NCBI GenBank assembly: GCA_009763385.1
Contig: CM019823.1
Span: forward strand, 92,949,104-93,013,103
Source of the DNA: Coix lacryma-jobi var. lacryma-jobi
Lineage: Eukaryota; Streptophyta; Magnoliopsida; Poales; Poaceae
Direction of reading: 5' to 3'
DNA: 64,000 nucleotides
Below the pieces are notes generated by a model, which was not told the origin of the DNA, searched no databases, and saw only the letters and a list, made by a program, of their open reading frames with translations. The position numbers and the translations under genes were made by a program. The stretch's first letter is position 1. Every line of letters begins with the position of its first letter. This document shows, one piece after another, positions 23,039 through 33,871 of the stretch.

Positions 23039-23873
23039 AACCTAAAACCTACAAGTCTCTTCTCTTCATTGCTTGAACCAAATCCTAAAAGCTACATGTC
23101 CTCGATTTCAGGTCATTGGTTCAAGTTATAGGCTAGACCTACCTTAGGCTTTGAGGTGGGGCCCACAGACCCCAGTTAGGGGGCCGGCCGATCCCTATAT
23201 GGGGCCCACCTGCAACAAGGGTTGCACAATCGCGTAGAGGGGCTCGAGCTGGGGACGTGACCGCGCCGGACACCCACCAAGGGGGTCGGCCGATCCACCC
23301 ACCTGCAACCCTCAATGCACACAGGTTAGGGGAAGCACGGACTTGGGAAGATATGTTGTTCCGAGGACCCAACTAGGGGTCGGGCCCCCCCCTCCAAACC
23401 CTGTACACATAGCTAGTAGACCGGGACGTGACGGCGTGAGTGAAGTATGGGGTCGGGCGATCCCACTTTTGCACAGCCGCTCAGTGGTGGACGTGACCGT
23501 CCCAAAGTCCCACAGAGGGGGTCGGACGATCCCACCAAGAGGGGCAAGTGCACCCGAAATAGCGAACCGGCCTAGGGTCGACGCGCAGCTAAGTTCACCG
23601 CGGCGAGGGGATAACAACCCCCAAAGATGAGCTCCAAATTCAAAATCTAAGGGGTCGGGCGATCCCCGCCTTGCGGGATTGGAACGGCGGCGCAACGGGC
23701 TCTGTGAAGTAGCAAGCTTTCTGCGGCGATCCCGTGAAAAATCAGTGTCGTAGTCGCCCGCAGCCGCTATTTAGCCTTGCACCCCCCTCTCTTCTTTCCT
23801 ACTCACAATTCCACGCAAAGCCAGAGCCTCCTAGCCTTTCCTGCATTCTCCACCACGACCGAAAGCACTAGCC
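23039..23873 (+). other. E1 region between integrase and second ORF
   Basis: GC-rich DNA with no supportable coding frame. It carries palindromic motifs of the GGGGTCGGGCGATCCC type at 23179-23195, 23281-23299, 23377-23393, 23449-23465, 23516-23533 and 23651-23667. The last 100 bases look like a plant core promoter and leader: CTATTTAG near 23769, then a pyrimidine-rich stretch and a good start context. Confidence 0.6.
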
Positions 23874-24258
23874 ATGGCACCCACTAGCAAGCCTACGCGC
23901 CATGCAACATCCACGCCACGACGGGCTCTTGCCGAAGATCTAGAGCAGGCCCTCGCGATCAACGTGATCGATGCGGTGCCGCTGGCCATGGTACCTCCAC
24001 TAGGGGGGTGGTCGGGCCGGTGCCAGGGTCGCCCGATCCCTCCAGGGGTCGGTCGACCACCGCCCGTCCACCCCCTCGCGCAGCGGCATCGTCCCGCTCG
24101 CTAACTCTGAGAAGGGGGATCAGGAAATCCCCGGCCGCTCCATCACGCCGACTAGGCCGACCAAGGGCCAACTCACGGTGAAGAGGAGGCCTCGCTGGAG
24201 GAGAACCCGCGCGCGATCACCACGGCAACGGGGAGTATGGAGTACACTTCGTCGTACT
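23874..24258 (+). pseudogene. E1 second ORF, 5' part (downstream of pol)
   Basis: ATG at 23874 in context GCCATGGCA opens a frame rich in Pro, Arg and Ala. Stops at 24102 and 24108 and one more near 24150 interrupt it, but the same frame then stays open into the E3 insertion at 24259. Athila elements often carry an extra ORF at this position, sometimes called env-like. I see no signal peptide or membrane segment, so I do not call it env. Two palindromic motifs (24026-24040 and 24044-24059) lie inside the frame. Function unknown. Confidence 0.5.
24254..24258. repeat. TSD GTACT, left of E3
   Basis: Repeated at 36045-36049 directly after the E3 right LTR. Confidence 0.9.
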
Positions 24259-24677
24259 TGAAGGACCGAGAACGCAATAGCAAGACGACCAGAGGGGGGG
24301 GGTGAATGGTGAATGGGAGCAAAAATTTCTCTCGAAACTTTGGCCTATTGTCCCCAAAAACTACCCCGAAAGCTTCGATCGAAACCGTGATGCCCACGAC
24401 CCTTGGAAGAGGGTGGATGATCCCTAAGATCACAGCGAGGCACCACAAAGCGATAGCAAACCCACCGACAAAAGCAACGGATCAAGTTCGACCCTCAAAA
24501 ACCAAGTCCCAAACGTAGATAGATGGCTACGTCGAGAAATCCCCAAATACCGATGCTAACAAGTAGCAAAGATACCTAGAGAGGTTCCTTGGTCAACTAC
24601 AAGGCCAAACGAGAAGTCCGAAAACCAAGCGAGGAAGCCGGGAGAGCAAACGACTAAACCGGAGGCTACAGCAGGAT

Positions 24678-25026
24678 CCCGGACTGTTCGCCGGTATGGT
24701 CGCGGACTGTCTGTCCTGTGGCAGACTGTCCGAGCTCAGGTCCGGACTGTCCGCCGGCTAAAAGAGCAAAACCGCAGTGCTGCTGAAGTCCCCTGGACAG
24801 TTCCCGGACTGTCCGCGAAAACCAACCGCAGACTTTCCGCTGGTCAAAAACCAAAACAGCGAAGCTGCTGAACAGTCCCTGGACGACTCCCGAACTGTCC
24901 GCGAGAGTTCCTTCGGCGGACTGTCCGCGGTTCAAAAGAACTTGTCCGTACAAGCTTCGCAGCACGGACTCGGCAGGAGCCCGACCCCCGGACTGTCCGC
25001 GCCCCCACTGGCGGACTGTCCGCGGA
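24678..25026. repeat. Palindrome array GCGGACTGTCCGC, E3 left LTR
   Basis: About eleven full or variant copies, for example near 24679, 24741, 24810, 24914, 24987 and 25010. The motif is palindromic about a central T. The right LTR has the array at about 34287-34635. Confidence 0.85.
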
Positions 25027-25819
25027 TGAACAGAGAGGGCGATTTTGATCGCCCCTCTCACGAATCTCTCCAAATTCGATCCAAATCAAAATCCCACGTT
25101 CCCAAACTTGGAGGAGATGATCACGGGGTAGTTAGGAGACTATCCCCAAGAAATCATCTGCCCAAATCGATTCAATCACTGGGAATCGAAAGGGGAAGAT
25201 CAAGAACGAAAAAGCACCACAAAAACGAAATCAACCCGATCTACTTGTTCGTGAGGAGTTAGATGAATTCCTTTGGTCGAAATGACCTCCTCTTGAAAAT
25301 GAACAAGATGATTCAAACGGATTTCGCAAAGACGCAGTATGGAGAGAGATCGAGCGACGGGAAAAACGCGGAGAAAAGAGGAACGCGAAGAACATGAACC
25401 AAAACGCGAATCAAGTCATCGATCTGCAATCGTGTGGCTACCACACGCTACAACTGTGAGGTTACAGCCTCACTTCCTCAAAATCTTTAGTACATAGAGG
25501 TATAGTTCTCTGCGGATCTCAGCTAGCTACAGCAGGGGATTGGGAGACAGGAAACCCTAAGTGCAAAGTGCAAAATGACTGAGATAGAGGATGGTGGGTC
25601 TCCCCCTACTTATCCTAATTCTAACTATTCCTAATTCCCACTCTACCCCTAACTACTTACAGAGAGTGAACCAGCTAAACCCTAAGGTTATTCTCGACCA
25701 ACTCGATGGTAGGTGGATCCGACGGCCACGCCCGCACAACTCGTAGCGTTGCTTTGACGCAACCTCCCGATTGCCGCCACGTGCCGCCACCGCTCTGCCG
25801 TCCTTTTCCCGGACGTCGC

Positions 25820-26062
25820 ACCCCTGGTTTTGTGGCCCAAACCGGGAAACCAGCCTTCACAGCCAACCCCCGGTTTTGAGGCCCAAACCGGGAAACCAGC
25901 CCACCAACGCCTGAGTTTTGTGGCCCAAACTCAGCAAACCCGCAGCACCCAGGTTTTGAGGTCCAAACCTGGAAACCGTCCTCAGCTCGAGTTTTGTGGC
26001 CAAACTCGGAAACATCCGCGCCCAGTTTTGAGGCCCAAACCTGGAAACCGTCCACCCGATGG
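25820..26062. repeat. Covarying hairpin array, E3 left LTR
   Basis: Six units of about 38-40 bp each have 8-bp arms around a 7-8 base loop related to TGAGGCCC. Arms differ between units but stay complementary: CCCGGTTT/AAACCGGG, CTGAGTTT/AAACTCAG, CCAGGTTT/AAACCTGG, CGAGTTT/AAACTCG. Homologous arrays lie at about 35433-35672 and 54996-55264. Confidence 0.85.
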
Positions 26063-26424
26063 TTTTTCTCTAGCTCTACCACCAAACCGAAGCTGTAGAG
26101 GGATGCACCGCCCGTGCACCCGTCCACCGACGTGTCCCCAAGTCCACGACTTAGGCAACACATGACCCCAAGTCTTCGCTCGTCGCTGTCCCAGGCTGTC
26201 AGCCACCACAGCTGATCCTCGGGCACCGGTCCCTCAGTCCAAGCCTCACGTCCGCCCTTCGCCACTCTCGGTCCATCAACACGGCACGTCTCTACTTGAC
26301 CTTCACCTTGCCTCTGATCACTGTATCCGTGTCGACACCTGCACAAACAAGCCAAAGAACATGCGCATCATACCAGTTGACAATCACTCATCACTCAGAG
26401 ACTCGGCATACCCATGTATCCGCA

Positions 26425-26440
26425 ATCTCCCCCTTGATGA
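26425..26440 (-). other. E3 polypurine tract
   Basis: ATCTCCCCCTTGATGA on + gives a purine-rich AAGGGGGAGAT directly before the LTR on the minus strand. Confidence 0.8.
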
Positions 26441-27931
26441 GTGCATTGTCAACTACCAACACAAATCATAATAGAAAGAAGGAAGGGAGGAAGACAGAAG
26501 AGAACTCGACCAAATGACCCAAAGCATAGCAAAGCCGAAGAAGGTCAAGTGGAAAGAGCAAGACAACTTGGTCCCCAAAGACATGGGCAACGGCTCGACG
26601 CAACCAAGCAAAGCAAAGCAAAGCTAGCCCTCAAGAAGAGGTAGAATAGGCTCAACACCGCTAGCAAATACCAATTTGAAAAATCGAAGCAAAATGCTAG
26701 TCCCTCAAGATAGAGGCACAGAGGCTCAACACAACTAACAAGAAAGCTCGATACCAAAACCTTACGGTCAAACTCCCCCTTGAATAGTGCACACAACTAA
26801 AACACTCCCCTTAGTTGGACTTCAAGGAAGCATATGATTTGCAAATTCTCCCCCTTAGTTGAAAATGCACCATCAAGCATGAGGAGCCAAGAGCAATTTT
26901 CTCCCCCTCAAAATGCACCTTCAAAAAGTGCCAACAAGAGAGGGACACTCCCTTCCAAAATGCATACGAGGCAAAATGCAAGTTAGCAGCTTCAGGAATA
27001 TAGTCAAGACAATGTAAAAATGCTTTGCATAGTATTACTCCAATGACTCAGCATCATCCACAAAATGCTCGCAAAGGCTTAGACTGATCACTATATACGA
27101 AATATGAACACGAAAGCATAGTGAGTAGTTTTTAGCCAAAAAGATAGTCATCATCAAAATAGCACTACACATGTATAGACAGGAATCCGAGCAAGTGCTA
27201 AGCATGTATAGGTGAACTACCCCTAGCAAAGTTCAAACATCATGCTATAGAATGAAGCATACACTTGTGATTTCAGTTTTAAATCGGAGTTGCAGTGGTG
27301 AAATAACACAAGTTTAGAAGTTTAGCAGATGTTTGCGAGAGGTTGAAAGCTTGTCATTGCCTAACTTTTCAAACGAGCGAAGCCTATGCACAATGCAATT
27401 AGAAGCTTAAAGCGTCGGTTTTGGTCATACACTACACGGCTCGAGTTTAACTCAAATGTGCAATGAGAAACAGTCTCGATACCGTGATGTGTTGACAAGC
27501 AGTCCCATCTCGATCTTTTCAGTTCACTAAAACTTGGTTCAATTTTATTGACAAAATATGAACAAACCAAGCAAGTGAGAGACTCAGAACTAGAGACATA
27601 GCAACCTAACATATATGAAAAGCACGAGGGAACTCAACACATCCTACACATGCTAGTTGCATATCTCAATGGTTAACATTTTCAAATTTAAGTTGTTAAG
27701 CATGTTCACATTTCAAAAATAGCTCAGCTCACAACATGTACCAGTGATTAGAAAGAGCATAAGCCACAAGCATCATCATAAGCATCGGAGCATACTACAA
27801 GAGCATAGTTACATTCTATGATTATATACATGAAGCTCTGAATGTAAATGCGTATGATGAAATGCAAAAGAAAACAAAGACAAACGAAAAAGAGTCAGTC
27901 TATAATACAAGATCCAAAATGTTTCCCCCAT
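26441..27931 (-). other. E3 3' noncoding region with extra polypurine tracts
   Basis: No coding frame with recognisable homology. Further AGGGGGAG-like tracts on the minus strand occur near 26772, 26805, 26848, 26900 and 26948, several followed by a shared context (TTGAATAGTGC, TTAGTTG, AAAATGCACC). I see nothing else here. Confidence 0.65.
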
Positions 27932-29541
27932 CTAAAAGGGGAAACACACACCAAGCTCACCCCTCAACCGATTAAAGGTTGATTCGTCCAAAGGCTTGGT
28001 GAAAATATCAGCCAACTGATGATGAAGTATCGACATGGCGAAGGTCGATATCACCCTTCTCATAGTGGTCTCGCAGAAAATGAAAGCGCACATCAATGTG
28101 TTTGGTCTTCGAGTGAAGCACGGGGTTCTTAGCAACGCTAATAGCACTCGTGCTGTCACAAAGCAAAGGAACACGAGAAAAGCTCAGACCAAAATCACGC
28201 AAAGTGGCCATCATCCAAAGCAACTAGGAACAGCAGCTAGCCGCAGCAACATACTCAGCCTCCGTGGTAGACTGGGCGACACTAAACTGCTTGCGAGAAG
28301 ACCACGATACAAGAGAAGAACCAATAAATTGGCAAGTCCCAGAAGTGGACTTGCGCTCAATGCGACAACCAGCAAAATCGGCATCGGAATAACCGCAAAG
28401 GGAGAGGGTGGAGGAAGCTTAATACCAAATTCCGAACTCAGGTGTGAAACGAAGGTACCTGAAAATGCGCTTCACCACCTGATGGTGAGAAGTGCGCAGC
28501 GACGCCTGAAAGCGTGCACACAGACACACCGCGAACTGGATGTCCGGGCGTGTCGCCGTCAGGTAGAGCAGCGACCGATCGATATGCTTCGGTACTACTT
28601 CTGGTTCACAGCTTCTCCATCCTTGTCCGCATCCAGGGCCGTCGGGTCTACATGGGTGTTGGAAGAGGCTTGGCCTCACCCATATCGAACCTCTTTAGCA
28701 AGTCCTTGGTATACTTGCCCTGGTGCACAAACGTCCCTTCTCGGGATTGCTTAATTTGCAACCCGAGGAAAAACGTCAACTCTCCCATCATGCTCATCTC
28801 AAATTCCCTGCTCATTGTATCTGCAAACTTGGTAACCAAAGCGTGAGAAGAACCACCGAAAATGATATCATCCACGTAAATTTGGACCAAGAGAGTATCA
28901 GTGCCTTGCTTGAGGAGAAAGAGCGTTTTATCTACACATCCCATTTTAAAACCCTTAGCAAGCAAAAAGGTTTTTAACCTATCATACCAGGCTCTAGGGG
29001 CTTGTTTCAAACCATACAAAGCTTTGTGGAGTTTAAAGACATGGTTTGGAAACTTGGGATTTTCAAAACGGGGGGTTGTCTAACATACACCTCCTCTTCT
29101 ATGTAGCCGTTTAAGAAGGCACTCTTGACATCCATTTGAAAAAGTTTGAAACCTTGGATGCAGCAAAAGCCAAGAGTATCCTAATTGCCTCCAAACGGGC
29201 TACAGGAGCAAACGTCTCCTCATAGTCTATCCCCTCCTTCTGACTATATCCCTGGACTACGAGTCTGGCCTTGTTTCTCACAACATGGCCATCTTCTCCC
29301 TGTTTGTTTTTGAAAAACCCATTTTGTCCCAAATGGGTGACACTCAGAAGGTGGATGACACTAGAACCCAAACCCGATTTCTCTCAAAGTTCTCAAGCTC
29401 CTCATGCATGGCATTGACCCAATCTGGATCCGTCAAAGCGTGTCCAACATCCCGGGGTTCAAAATCAGCAACAAATGCAGAATGAGCAAAGTGAGAGATT
29501 TGCCTTGACCGGGTGACGCGTTCGTCGATGCTGCCGATCAT
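27932..29541 (-). pseudogene. E3 reverse transcriptase and RNase H, frameshifted
   Basis: Several minus-strand frames together encode a copia RT/RNase H: WVNAMHEELENF near 29430, VVQGYSQKEGIDYEETFAPVARLEAIR near 29210-29290, and MYGLKQAPRAWYDRL at 29019, followed by an intact polymerase box YVDDIIFGG (about 28860). RNase H follows with ATRPDIQFAV near 28540, DSTSAISVAKNP near 28150, KHIDVRFHFLRDH near 28070 and QLADIFTKPLD at about 27990. Frames shift near 29350, 29060, 28660, 28430 and 28000. Confidence 0.88.
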
Positions 29542-30134
29542 CTGCTGAGGCGGGTGCTGGCGCTGAATGTGTCGTGGCGCCTCTCTTGCCGAAGTGGCCT
29601 CCCCTCAACAGCAGCTGGTGCCTCCTCGGGTACAAAAGGTACCGCTCGAGGTGGTGCATCCCACGGCCCCCAGGAACAAGAGGTGTCGGGGCCGTGAGTC
29701 GTCGTAGAAGCCGCTCTTTGCGGCATAGCAGGTGGAGGAGGTGTTGGGTCATCTATCCCTTCAACCTTCTTCTTCATCATCGAAAAGAGGCTCGCCGACC
29801 TCGTGATCACCTGCACGCTCAAACGAGAAGAAGGACAAACCATGGTCTCGTCGAAGGTGACATCGGATGTCTCCATGACTCGGTTAGTGTCAAGGTTAAG
29901 TACACGATAAGCTCGAGTGTGAGTGCCATAACCCAAAAACACACCGTCAGAAGAACGAGACTCAAATTTGTCCAAGTTGCCCTTTTTGAGTATAAAACAA
30001 TGGCAACCAAAAACTCGAAAATAACTCACCTTAGGCAGTTTTCCAAAATGCAACTCATAGGAAGTCTTTTTCAAGAAAGCTCGGAGAAAAATGCGATTGG
30101 AAATGTAGCATGCAGTGCTCATAGCTTCGCCCAA
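29538..30134 (-). pseudogene. E3 integrase C-terminal part and linker
   Basis: The frame carries YISNRIFLRAFLKKTSYE and the copia block FRVFGCHCFILKK, then DGVFLGYGTHTRAYRV, typical of the region between integrase core and RT. A Pro/Ala-rich tail with shifts follows (about 29540-29760). It joins the integrase core across a shift near 30205. Confidence 0.85.
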
Positions 30135-30204
30135 TATCGCCTAGGAGTCCTATGCTCATCGAGCATCGTCCTGGCCATCTCTACAAGGGTCCGATTCTTC
30201 CTCT

Positions 30205-31130
30205 CTACAACACCATTCTGAGGAGGTGTGTAGGGGGAAGAAACTGATGCTCTAAACCCAAAGAGTTACAAAACTTCTCAAAATCCGAATTCTTGAATTC
30301 GGAACCATTATCACTCCTAATGGTTCGCATCGAGTTCAAAGGGAACTCGTTCTGAAGACGCAAAATCAGATTGCGAGCTAGGGAGAAAGTCTCAGTCTTC
30401 TTAGCTAAAAAGAAGACCCACGAATATCTCGAAAAGTCATCAACAACAACAAGCACATACCACTTCCCACCAACCGAGCTCACCCGAGCCGGACCAACAA
30501 GGTCCATGTGCAAAAGCTCTCCAGGGCGCTTGGTCATAACCTGAGTCACTGGATGGTGGGGAGCAACAACCATCTTCCCATGTCTACAAGAGTGGCAAAC
30601 AAGATCCTTCTCCATGTGCAACTTGGGCGATCCTCGGATTAGGCCAAGTGAACTAAGTCTTGCAAGCAAGTCGAAGCTCAAATGTCCAAGTCTCCTATGC
30701 CACTTCCAAAGATCAGAGAGGAGGAAGGTCCAGCCACCAGACAACGAGAAGTGCCAAAAGACTTCGAGAAATTCGCACGAAAGACTTTTCCAAAGGGCGA
30801 AATCAAACACACAAGATTGCCCTGAGGATCCAAAATACGACTGAGATTCGGTTTAAAACGAATCTCAAAGTCGTCGTCAAAGAGTTGCGAAATAGAAAGA
30901 AGGTTAAAATGCAAGTTAGAAACAAGAGCAACATCGCGCAACACAAAGTGCTCATTAACTCGCACCGACCCACGAGACAAAACCTTACCTTTGCTATTGT
31001 CGCCGAAGGTGATAAACTCCTTTCCGGCGACTGGACTAAGACTGGAGAACCACTTGGCATTTCCGGTCATGTGCCTCGAACACCCGGAAATCCACCAACC
31101 AAACGTTCTCCAATCGTTTTACCTACATCA
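30205..31130 (-). pseudogene. E3 protease end and integrase core
   Basis: From 31130 down: the copia protease active-site block, where the codons for Asp-Ser-Gly are split by one extra base in an A-run at 31088-31090; then CSRHMTGNAKWFSSL and a protease body to about 30700. The integrase zinc finger reads HRRLGHLSFDLL with CHSCRHGK (about 30580-30690). The core has D in LLHMDLVGP near 30500 and D in RSDNGSEFKN near 30310, then ends in a shift near 30210. Protease cleaves the polyprotein; integrase inserts the cDNA. Confidence 0.85.
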
Positions 31131-32549
31131 ATAAAAAGACATAGGGTGAGCATACGGGCCAACACTGGGTAGTGAAGTGAAGTAAGGGGAATACCAGTGT
31201 TGGGCCGGCTGCTCAAAAGAACGGTCAGCAGAAAAACCATTCCTAACACACCTACGGAGGAAGCGATCACCATGTTAGAAAGACGTGGTCCGCTAAGGGG
31301 AGGAGCGTCCATCGCGATACTCAAAACGCGGTGGGGGAAACGCTCAACTACAAAGCCACCGCACGGGGTCCATAGCCTACTACAGCAGGCTCCCGCCGGG
31401 CACGCTCTCTACAAGGCCTAGGCCTAGGAACTTGAGGCACTGCACCTCTAGGCCTAGCATCTCTCCTCGGAGCTCTCCTCTGCCTAGGCCTGGGAACTTG
31501 AGGTTCTGGACCTCTGGGCCTAGCAGCACGTCTCTGAACATTTGGCGCATGTACATCATGGAAAGGATGGTACATGTCCGCATTGTTCATCTCCCTAGCA
31601 CGGCGCGCCTCTCTCTTGCGCCGAAAGCAGAACTCAATCAAGTGTCCATCTCTCCCACAGTGCTCACAATGGTACCTCACCGCTCTCATAGGGGGTTGTT
31701 GGTACTCACGGTAGTGGGTGTGGATCACTTTGCCCTTCTGTGGCATAAGCTCCTCCTAGATGGGTGGCATGGTGTCCAGCTTGTTCTTGAGGTGGTTTGG
31801 TTTTGGAGCCCATGATTGTTCTTGGGTGGAGCTCTCGGAGGCTCAACAAAGACCCCATCCTTGGTGTTAGGCTTGAGAGGCTCTTTGGGTGGAAGCTTGG
31901 TAAGTTTGGGAGTAGTGGTGGAGTTGGGCTTCTCACATGGGTTCAGACCACTCGACTCTCCAATCTTCCAAAAGCAGAAAGATCAACACCGGAGCAAAAC
32001 CTACACCAGGACCTCCAGCAGCTCGCTTGAATTGGGAGATCATCATCCCGAGCTGCGGCTCACCACAAGACACCCATGACAAGATGGTCCAAAGGTATGT
32101 GTTTTTCCTCGGTTTGCATCTTGTCATGCTTCACGTTTGCAATCTCCATCTCCAAACCCTCACAAGAACACACCTAGCCACACATGTGCTACCTGAGTTG
32201 GCCACTTCAAGAGACACAATCTTGGCATTCTTCTCTGCCAACTCAGATTGCAAGACAGGACAAGTCTTGCACGCACCCAACAGCAGGGTCTAGCTTCAGC
32301 TCATCCACTTCTCCTACCAACGCAGCATACTTACTTCTCAAAGTGAGAAGGTCAGTCATGTGCGTGGTGCACATCTCACACTCCACCTCCTCAGAAACGA
32401 CCACGGTGGACTTAGCAAACTCAAGCTCCTTCACTGTGTCCTCCCACTTCTGCATAAACTCCTTGCGCTCTCTAGCAGCACGCCTAAGCAGCTTGTCTTA
32501 ACTAAGAAGCGCGGCAGTAAGTTTCTCGACCTCAGCGGAAGCTCATCGG
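31131..32549 (-). pseudogene. E3 gag-to-protease spacer with second zinc knuckle
   Basis: Minus-strand frames encode a Glu/Leu-rich, probably coiled-coil stretch (MQKWEDTVKELEFAKST, from 32455) and, from 31746, a second CCHC knuckle CEHCGRDGHLIEFC followed by a long Arg/Pro-rich tail with repeated RPRGPEPQVPRPR-type units (about 31380-31560). The segments lie in different frames. The knuckle should belong to the extended gag region. Confidence 0.7.
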
Positions 32550-33808
32550 GGGTTAGAGATACCTGGGAGGTGTCGTCGTCGTCATCCGAGGAGTGTCCAC
32601 CAGCTCGCCGTCGACCTCCTTGCCGATGGCCATGGTGCAGAGGCCGTCGTCGTCGGCGAAGAAGAAGCAGAGGTTGTTGAGCTTGTCCTCGATCCTCTTC
32701 TTCTTCTCGGACTCGTCATCGCTTGAGGAAGCGGAGTCGTCGTCCGAGTCGTCGACGTCGCTGAGCGTGGCGAAGAAGAAAGCACGCTGCTCAGCCTGGG
32801 CCTTCTCCAAGTACTTGGTCTTGATGTACTCCTTGTTGAAGCCGCTCTTCCGCTTGTGCCTTGCAGGGACGTACTTCTCCTTGCGCTTGCCGGAGTCGTA
32901 CTTGTGCCCATGATCGCCCTTCCCAGAATGCTTGTTCTTCTTGGGACAGTTGGCGATGAAGTGGTCGGGGTTGCCGCACTCGTAGCATCCCGAGCGTCCT
33001 CCTCCGCGGCGACGGTTCATGCGGTTGTTGTGAAACCACGAGAACCGGTTGGCAAGCAAAGCCAACTCGTCGTCTCCCAAAGACTCCAACTGCTCCTCTA
33101 TGATAGAAAGAAGAGAGTGCAAAGCAAAACTCCAGAGGGGTTAACAGAAGAGCCAGAAAGCAAAGCCATCGACGGGCCAGAAGGATTTTCATAAGAAGCC
33201 CTCGGCATGGCATCGATCTCACTGGACTTGAGCTTACTGAAGAGCTCGTCGCACGTGAGGGTCTCATAGTTAGGTGATTCGATGATCGCCTAAACTTTGG
33301 AATCCCACACCGACCGATCAAGAGTATGCAAAAGTTTCAAAGCCCTCTCTGATGATCGTCGAAAGGCAACTGCTCCTTGTTAGCCCTCATCCTGTTGACA
33401 ATCACCTGAAAGCGAGCGAATAAACTTTCTATGCTCTCGCCAGGCATATGTCGAAAGTTCTCATACTCTCGCTTGAATGACTCGTAGAGACGGGTTTTGA
33501 CTTGAGAGGTTCCCTCATGAAAGCGCATGAGGGTAGCCCAAATCTCCCGAGCCGTAGCGAGGTGAGAAACACGATCAAACTCACTCATGCTCAAACATGA
33601 GAAAAGAGCATTACGTGCTCCGCTATTGGCATCGTGCTCATCGATCTGATGCTGAGTCACACGAGCAGCCAAGACAACGTAATCGGCAGAGTTGCAAATA
33701 TCCCAAATGGAAGCACCCAAACTCTGCAGATAGGCCGACATGCATATCTTCCAATACGCATAGTTCGTCCCATCGAAAAAATGGTGGTTTGCCCACGCCG
33801 CGATCCAT
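32550..33808 (-). pseudogene. E3 gag, frameshifted
   Basis: The likely start is the ATG complementary to 33806-33808; a T-run near 33777 shifts the frame before FDGTNYAYWKICMSA. The gag core (33741-33337) contains SEFDRVSHLATAREIWATLMRFHEGTSQVK-type sequence, the family usually called UBN2. A second segment (33122-32553) has the CCHC knuckle CYECGNPDHFIANC near 33000, a basic stretch, then a Ser/Asp-rich acidic stretch. A break near 33337 and another near 33122 separate the parts. Confidence 0.88.
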
Positions 33809-33857
33809 GTCGCCTTCTGTGGATCTGGAACCGGCTAAGGTGGAAGATCCTTAACCC

Positions 33858-33869
33858 GCTCCGATACCA
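33858..33869 (-). other. E3 primer-binding site (tRNA-iMet)
   Basis: GCTCCGATACCA on + is TGGTATCGGAGC on the minus strand, the usual initiator-Met primer site of copia elements with one common variant base. It lies two bases from the LTR. Confidence 0.85.
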
Positions 33870-33871
33870 AT

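Larger units (their letters stand above)
24259..26424 (-). repeat. E3 left LTR (3' LTR), 2166 bp
   Basis: On + it begins TGAAGGACC and ends GTATCCGCA, matching 33872-36044 with a few percent difference by eye. It holds an array of GCGGACTGTCCGC-type palindromes (24678-25026) and an array of covarying hairpins (25820-26062). Confidence 0.9.

Noticed and set aside
23874..23940. Start of the E1 second ORF (MAPTSKPTRHATSTPRR) as another H3-tail mimic
   Set aside because: Only scattered matches in a Pro/Arg/Ser/Thr-rich sequence; the similarity is far weaker than at 55868 and easily due to composition.
23874..24258. Calling the E1 second ORF an envelope gene by position
   Set aside because: No signal peptide, membrane segment or glycoprotein-like cysteine pattern is visible; the 3' part is charged and helical.
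24678..25026. Regularly repeated short palindromes suggestive of a CRISPR-like array
   Set aside because: Spacing and flanks are irregular, the array lies inside LTRs that have a second copy 9.6 kb away, and the setting is a plant retrotransposon.
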